Assembly: GCF_000974765.1 (NCBI RefSeq)
Contig: NZ_BBWU01000039.1
Location: 1 to 64,000 of the forward strand
Length of the DNA stretch: 64,000 nt
Source: Sphingomonas changbaiensis NBRC 104936
GTDB lineage: Bacteria; Pseudomonadota; Alphaproteobacteria; Sphingomonadales; Sphingomonadaceae
Direction: 5' to 3'
This document shows, piece after piece, positions 59,677-64,000 of this stretch. Under the pieces are notes generated by a model that saw only the letters and a list, made by a program, of their open reading frames with translations, did no database searches and was not told where the DNA came from. The position numbers and the translations under genes were made by a program. Each line of letters begins with the position of its first letter. Position 1 is the stretch's first letter.

Positions 59677-62525
59677 TATTTCTCTCCCTGAGCAGATTGT
59701 TGCGGTACCGTCCTCACCTCGACAGGCAGGCCGAGCCTGTCAAGCTGCGGCTTCACTTGCTTCGCGTCGCCGACGACGACCCACACGAATTTCGACGGGT
59801 CGAGCGCCGAGCGGATCGCCTTGTCCATTTCCGGCACGGTCAGCGCGCGGTAGCGACTGGCGACGGTGTCGTAATAGTCGTCGGGCCGGCCGTAGAGCAC
59901 GTTGTTCTGCATCCCGCCGAGCACGTCCGACCCCGTCTCGAAGCTGCCCGGCAGCTCACGGACGAAGCCGTCGATCGTTCGTTCGCGCTCTTCGGGCGTG
60001 ATCCCCTCTGTGGTCAGGAAGGTGCGGATATCCGCCTGCATTGCCGCCAGCGAGTCGCCGGTGCGGTCCGCCTGGACGGGCGCGGAAACGATATAGGGCA
60101 CGCCCTTCAACAGGCGCCGGAAATTGCCGTTCACGCCATAGGACCAGCCCTTGGTTTCGCGGATATCCATGTTCAGCCGCGACAGGAAATTGCCGCCCAG
60201 CACATCGTTCGCCGCGATGTCGGGCAGCATCTCGTCGGTCCCTTTCAGCGGCGTGACCTCGCCGCCATAGATCAGCGACTGCGGCGAATCGGGCCGGTCG
60301 ACCAGGACGATCCGCGGCTGGGCCTGCGGCACCGCGGCGGTGAAGGTCTTGGTGCCGGGTGCGCCCTCCCCTTTCCAGTCTCCCAGCGCCGTATCGAGCA
60401 CGCTCTGCACTTCCGCCAGCGGGCGGTCGCTGACGATGAAGATCGTTGCCTTGTCGGGGCGGATCCAGGCGTGCTGGAACGCGACCAGATCGGCGCGGCT
60501 CAATTTCGAAACCACCTCGGGAGTCCCGGTGCCGGACGAGGCGCGACCATAGGGGTGCTCCGGGCCGAACAGGATCGGCGGCAGCGTCCGCGCGGCCAGG
60601 CCGCCCGGCTGCGTCAGTTCGTTCTGGATGGAGACGAGTTGCTGGTTCCGCAGCCGCTCCACTTCGGCCGGAGCGAAGGCCGGGTTGCGCAATATGTCGG
60701 CCAAAAGGACGACCGACGGCTTCAGGTTGGGCGACAGCGCGAACAGGCTCACGCTGGTCCGATCGGTGGAGGTGCCCGCGCCGATATTCGCGCCCAGCCG
60801 CTCCTGTTCCTCAGCGATCTGGATCGAGCTGCGCGTTGTCGTGCCCTCGTCGAGCAGCGACAGCGTCAGCGATTGCAGGCCGAGCTTGTCGGCAGGGTCG
60901 GCCGCATTGCCGGCATCGAAGCTGACGACGATGCGCGTGATCGGCGTGGCCGTGCGCTGCGCATAGACCAGCTCGATCCCATTCGAGAGCTTGGCGCGCT
61001 GAACGGTCGGGAACTTCAGGTCGGGGATCGGGCCGACCGGCGGCAGCTGCGAGCGGTCGACCGCGGCGGACGGCGCGAAGGTGACCGGCGCCTCGCCGGG
61101 CTTGTGAAAAAAGGACGGCGAGAAGGTCGCCGGACCGGTGACCGATTTCGATTCCTCGTAGGCCCCGCGCGGGCCCGGTTCGACGACCAGCGCGTGCATC
61201 GGGCGCGTGAGCCATTTCTGCATCGCGGCGCGCACCTGCTCGGGCGTCGCCGCCGCATACGCCGCCAGCTGCTTTTTGTAGAAGCCGGGGTCGTTCGAAT
61301 AGAGCGCGCCTTCGGCCAGCGTGACCGCCTTCCCGCCAAAGCCGCCGACCGATTCGAGCGCGCTGGTCCGCGCCGCCACGTCGCGCGTCGCCGCGCGCAG
61401 CACTTCGTCGGCAGTCGGGCCCTGCGCGATATAGTCGGCGATCAGCCGGTCGAGCTTGCGGCCTTCTTCGGCCACGTCCGTGCCGGGCGCGACGTCCACC
61501 TGCACTTCGAAAAAGCTCAGCTGAGCGAACTGCTGGAGGTCCGCACTGACCCGGACCGCGCTTCTGTCGCCGCGCACCAGCGCATTGTCGAGCCGAGAGC
61601 TTGAGAGCCCGCCGAGCACCGTCGCGGCAATGTCCAGCGGCACCGCGTCGGGATCGTTGAGGCCCGGCACCACCCAGGTCCGGTAGATGCGCGGAGTCGC
61701 GACCCGGTCATGCATCACTTCATCGACGCGGTGGGCAGGCGTGGGCACCGGCGCGACGATCGGGCCCTGCTGCGGGCCGCGCGGGATGTCGCCGAAATAC
61801 TTTTCCACCAGCCGTTTCGCGGTCGGCAGGTCGATGTCGCCGGCCAGCACCAGCACGGCGTTGTTGGGCCCATAATGCTGGCGGAACCAGTTCTTCACGT
61901 CATCGACGCTGGCGGCGTCGAGGTCCGCCATCGATCCGATCGTCGAATGGCCATAGGGGTGCGTGGGCGGAATGAGCGCCTTCAGCTGCGCATATTCGAC
62001 CAGCCCGAACGGCTGGTTGTCGCCCTGCCGCTTTTCGTTCTGGACCACGCCGATCTGGTTCTTCAGGTTCTTTTCGGTGAGCGCGCCCAGGAAATGGCCC
62101 ATCCGGTCGCTTTCGAGGAACAGCGCGCGTTCGAGCGCGGGCGTCGGCACCGTCTCGAAATAATTGGTGCGATCGAACCAGGTGGTGCCGTTCACGTCGG
62201 TCGCGCCGATCTGCTGCAGCGGCTTGAAGAAATCGCCCGGCGCATTCTCCGATCCGTTGAACATCAGATGCTCGAACAGATGGGCGTATCCGGTCTTGCC
62301 CGCCGGCTCCATCTTCGATCCGACATTGTACCAGACGGAAACCGCGACCACCGGCGCCTTGTGATCGGTCGAGACGATCACGCGCAGGCCGTTGGGCAGA
62401 GTGAATTGCTGGTATGGGATAGTGACCGCGCGCGACAGCTCGGAAAGCGGTGCGGGCTGGGCGGTCTGACCGAAAGCGACGGTCGAAATAACGAGGAGCG
62501 AAACGGCAAGCCAGGAACGGCGCAT
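59676..62525 (-). CDS. M16 family zinc metallopeptidase, two-domain
   Basis: Exported peptidase of 949 aa. Signal peptide MRRSWLAVSLLVISTVAFG. The first half holds the inverted zinc motif His82-x-x-Glu85-His86 (GYAHLFEHLMF) and a downstream Glu. The second half (from about residue 500) is a related domain without the motif, as in insulysin-like and Pseudomonas-type M16 fusions. It forms a clam-shell that degrades peptides, here probably in the periplasm. The ATG at 62525 is chosen for the signal peptide and the AAAAGGA ribosome binding site; the ORF extends 79 codons further without support. It overlaps the small downstream gene (TAATG). Confidence 0.94.
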   Translation of the reverse strand: MRRSWLAVSLLVISTVAFGQTAQPAPLSELSRAVTIPYQQFTLPNGLRVIVSTDHKAPVVAVSVWYNVGSKMEPAGKTGYAHLFEHLMFNGSENAPGDFFKPLQQIGATDVNGTTWFDRTNYFETVPTPALERALFLESDRMGHFLGALTEKNLKNQIGVVQNEKRQGDNQPFGLVEYAQLKALIPPTHPYGHSTIGSMADLDAASVDDVKNWFRQHYGPNNAVLVLAGDIDLPTAKRLVEKYFGDIPRGPQQGPIVAPVPTPAHRVDEVMHDRVATPRIYRTWVVPGLNDPDAVPLDIAATVLGGLSSSRLDNALVRGDRSAVRVSADLQQFAQLSFFEVQVDVAPGTDVAEEGRKLDRLIADYIAQGPTADEVLRAATRDVAARTSALESVGGFGGKAVTLAEGALYSNDPGFYKKQLAAYAAATPEQVRAAMQKWLTRPMHALVVEPGPRGAYEESKSVTGPATFSPSFFHKPGEAPVTFAPSAAVDRSQLPPVGPIPDLKFPTVQRAKLSNGIELVYAQRTATPITRIVVSFDAGNAADPADKLGLQSLTLSLLDEGTTTRSSIQIAEEQERLGANIGAGTSTDRTSVSLFALSPNLKPSVVLLADILRNPAFAPAEVERLRNQQLVSIQNELTQPGGLAARTLPPILFGPEHPYGRASSGTGTPEVVSKLSRADLVAFQHAWIRPDKATIFIVSDRPLAEVQSVLDTALGDWKGEGAPGTKTFTAAVPQAQPRIVLVDRPDSPQSLIYGGEVTPLKGTDEMLPDIAANDVLGGNFLSRLNMDIRETKGWSYGVNGNFRRLLKGVPYIVSAPVQADRTGDSLAAMQADIRTFLTTEGITPEERERTIDGFVRELPGSFETGSDVLGGMQNNVLYGRPDDYYDTVASRYRALTVPEMDKAIRSALDPSKFVWVVVGDAKQVKPQLDRLGLPVEVRTVPQQSAQGEK

Positions 62526-62622
62526 GAAGAATCCTTTTGGGGAGAGCGACGTGCGGCTTGCATAGCAGCCCATTTTCGCTGAACCAACGCTGTCCGCTTC
62601 TCCTTCTCTTCCAAGGAAAATC

Positions 62623-64000
62623 ATGCCGCGCGTTCTGCTATCGCTCCTGCCGCTCGCTCTCGTCAGTGCCGCCCCTCCCGCTCCCGCCCCGGTTTTCACT
62701 CCCGAGGCCTTTCGCGCGCACGTCGCCTTCCTAGCCGACGATCTTCTTGAAGGACGCGACACCGGCAGCCGGGGGCACGAGATTGCAGCGCGCTACGTCG
62801 CCTCGCAATTCGCCGGACTCGGCCTGAAGCCGGGCGGCGACGGGGGCAGCTGGTATCAGCAGGTCACCTTCCAGAAGACCCGCCGCGGCGACACGCCCGG
62901 CACGCTGACGCTGAGCGGCGCGAAAGGCAGCCAGCGCTGGACTCATGGTCAGGACGTCATCATCGGCATCAACCCGCGCGAGGCGAAGACCGACCTCAGC
63001 GCGCCGATCGTCTTCGTCGGCTATGGCCTCGCGGACAAGTCGCTGGGCATCGACGATTATCAGGGCCTCGATGTGCGCGGAAAGATCGTCGTCGCGCTGA
63101 ACGGCTTTCCCAAGGGCATGCCGAGCGAAGTCGGCGCGCATCTTTCCGAAGACAAGGGCAATGCCGCCGTCGAGCATGGCGCGGTGGGCCTGATCGGGAT
63201 CGACACGAACCTGACCGCCGCCACGCGGCCATGGGCCGTGCGGCAGCGCTATTCGGACGGTTCGCGCTTCAACTGGATCGGCGCCGACGGCCAGCCGCAC
63301 GAGGACGCGCCCGGGTTGCGCGCGTCGGCCGGCGTCGACGACACGGTTGCCGCCGCGCTCTTCGCCGGTGCGCCGCACACGCTGGACCAGATCCGCGCAG
63401 AGGCCGAGCGCGACGGCGGCCGGCCCAAGGGTTTCCCGCTTGCCGGCACCGTCCGCGTCGTCGCCCAGACGGCGAGCGAACGGCTGACCAGCCCCAACGT
63501 CATCGGCGTCCTGCCCGGCTCCGACCCGGCGCTGGCCCCGCAGGTCGTGATTCTTTCCGCCCATCTCGACCATATCGGCATCAGCAAGCCGCGCCCGAAC
63601 GATCCGCCGAACAAGGACCGGATCAACAATGGCGCGCTCGACAATGCGTCGGGCATCGCGACCATGCTGGAAGTCGCCCGCGCGGCCGCAACGGCGCCGA
63701 CCCGCCCGCGCCGCACGCTCGTCTTTCTCGCCTCCACGGCCGAGGAAAAGGGCCTGCTCGGCGCCGAATATTACGCGCACAACCCGACCGTGCCGCTCGC
63801 CAGCATCGTCGCCGATGTCGATCTCGACATGCCGCTGCTGCTCTATCCTTTCACGGACGTGGTCGCCTTCGGCGCCGATCACTCGACGCTCGGCAAGGTC
63901 GTCGCGGACGCGGCGAAGCCGATGAACATCGCGCTTTCGCCCGATCCGATGCCGGCCGAGAACATCTTCGTCCGCTCCGACCATTACCGTTTCGTCCAGC
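62623..64000 (+). CDS. M28 family zinc aminopeptidase, cut by the window end
   Basis: Exported metallopeptidase; 459 residues are visible and the frame is still open at the window edge. Signal peptide MPRVLLSLLPLALVSAAPPAPA. A PA (protease-associated) domain lies at about residues 120-230. The peptidase M28 core shows the bimetal site His in ILSAHLDHIG, Asp in NNGALDNASG, the catalytic Glu pair in STAEEKGLLGAEYY, and Asp in DVDLDMP. The last visible SDHY is probably the final His ligand. GGAAAA precedes the ATG at 62623. It is divergent from the M16 gene across 97 nt. Confidence 0.93.
   Translation, partial: MPRVLLSLLPLALVSAAPPAPAPVFTPEAFRAHVAFLADDLLEGRDTGSRGHEIAARYVASQFAGLGLKPGGDGGSWYQQVTFQKTRRGDTPGTLTLSGAKGSQRWTHGQDVIIGINPREAKTDLSAPIVFVGYGLADKSLGIDDYQGLDVRGKIVVALNGFPKGMPSEVGAHLSEDKGNAAVEHGAVGLIGIDTNLTAATRPWAVRQRYSDGSRFNWIGADGQPHEDAPGLRASAGVDDTVAAALFAGAPHTLDQIRAEAERDGGRPKGFPLAGTVRVVAQTASERLTSPNVIGVLPGSDPALAPQVVILSAHLDHIGISKPRPNDPPNKDRINNGALDNASGIATMLEVARAAATAPTRPRRTLVFLASTAEEKGLLGAEYYAHNPTVPLASIVADVDLDMPLLLYPFTDVVAFGADHSTLGKVVADAAKPMNIALSPDPMPAENIFVRSDHYRFVQ

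Noticed and set aside
62731-63984. 417-codon minus-strand ORF at the window end
   Set aside because: It is antisense to the M28 peptidase, which has a signal peptide, ribosome site and all metal ligands in the plus frame.

Overview
The window is a GC-rich, densely coded chromosomal segment of an alphaproteobacterium, most likely Sphingomonas or a close sphingomonad. The main pointers are three PEPxxWA-CTERM surface proteins, a CC0125/CC1285-type lipoprotein, a CC_3452-type small secreted protein, an Oar-type TonB receptor, the rimP-nusA-ylxR-infB-rbfA order, and many sphingomonad-style palindromic repeats. I saw no tRNA, rRNA, CRISPR array, prophage or transposase. Assignments come from reading motifs, not from database searches.

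Layout. 0-8.4 kb: a PYROXD2-like oxidoreductase, alaS, a VOC protein, a secreted protein, lnt and metK. 8.6-19.1 kb: a PEPxxWA-CTERM protein, a long RelA/SpoT enzyme, a small secreted protein divergent from an HxlR regulator, queG, a large Oar-type TonB receptor and a LytS/LytTR two-component pair. 19.2-25.2 kb: small membrane and YbjQ proteins, a PEP mutase-like enzyme, msrB, a cytochrome P450, a lipoprotein, manC and a DUF815 ATPase. 25.2-25.45 kb: a non-coding element with terminal inverted repeats and nested hairpins. 25.4-38.3 kb: hemerythrin, DUF885, glutaredoxin, a frameshifted ABC-F ATPase, a PepSY/response regulator/kinase operon, an M13 peptidase, a GST, a dienelactone hydrolase and an S9 peptidase.

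38.4-44.6 kb is the minus-strand translation/transcription operon rimP-nusA-ylxR-infB-rbfA, with an extra possible membrane micro-peptide between infB and rbfA. 44.8-47.6 kb holds a PQQ-type sugar dehydrogenase convergent with a compact three-gene operon: an 87-aa protein with a Cys-Ala-Cys motif, a DUF692/MNIO enzyme and a small helical partner. This has the layout of an MNIO peptide-modification system and is my best candidate for an undescribed system. 47.8-57.6 kb: two more PEPxxWA-CTERM proteins, trmB, an amidohydrolase, tryptophan 2,3-dioxygenase with a kynureninase-like enzyme and a PhoD-type phosphatase, a CNNM/CorC-type protein and a GGDEF protein. 57.7-64 kb: purE-purK, a small protein, an M16 peptidase, and an M28 peptidase cut by the window end.

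A second theme is palindromic repeats of several families. Most sit between genes, but one is embedded in frame in lnt, one in frame at the N-terminus of a histidine kinase, and one coincides with a frameshift in the ABC-F gene. Others supply stop codons (queG, msrB) or lie against a ribosome binding site (the kynureninase-like gene).
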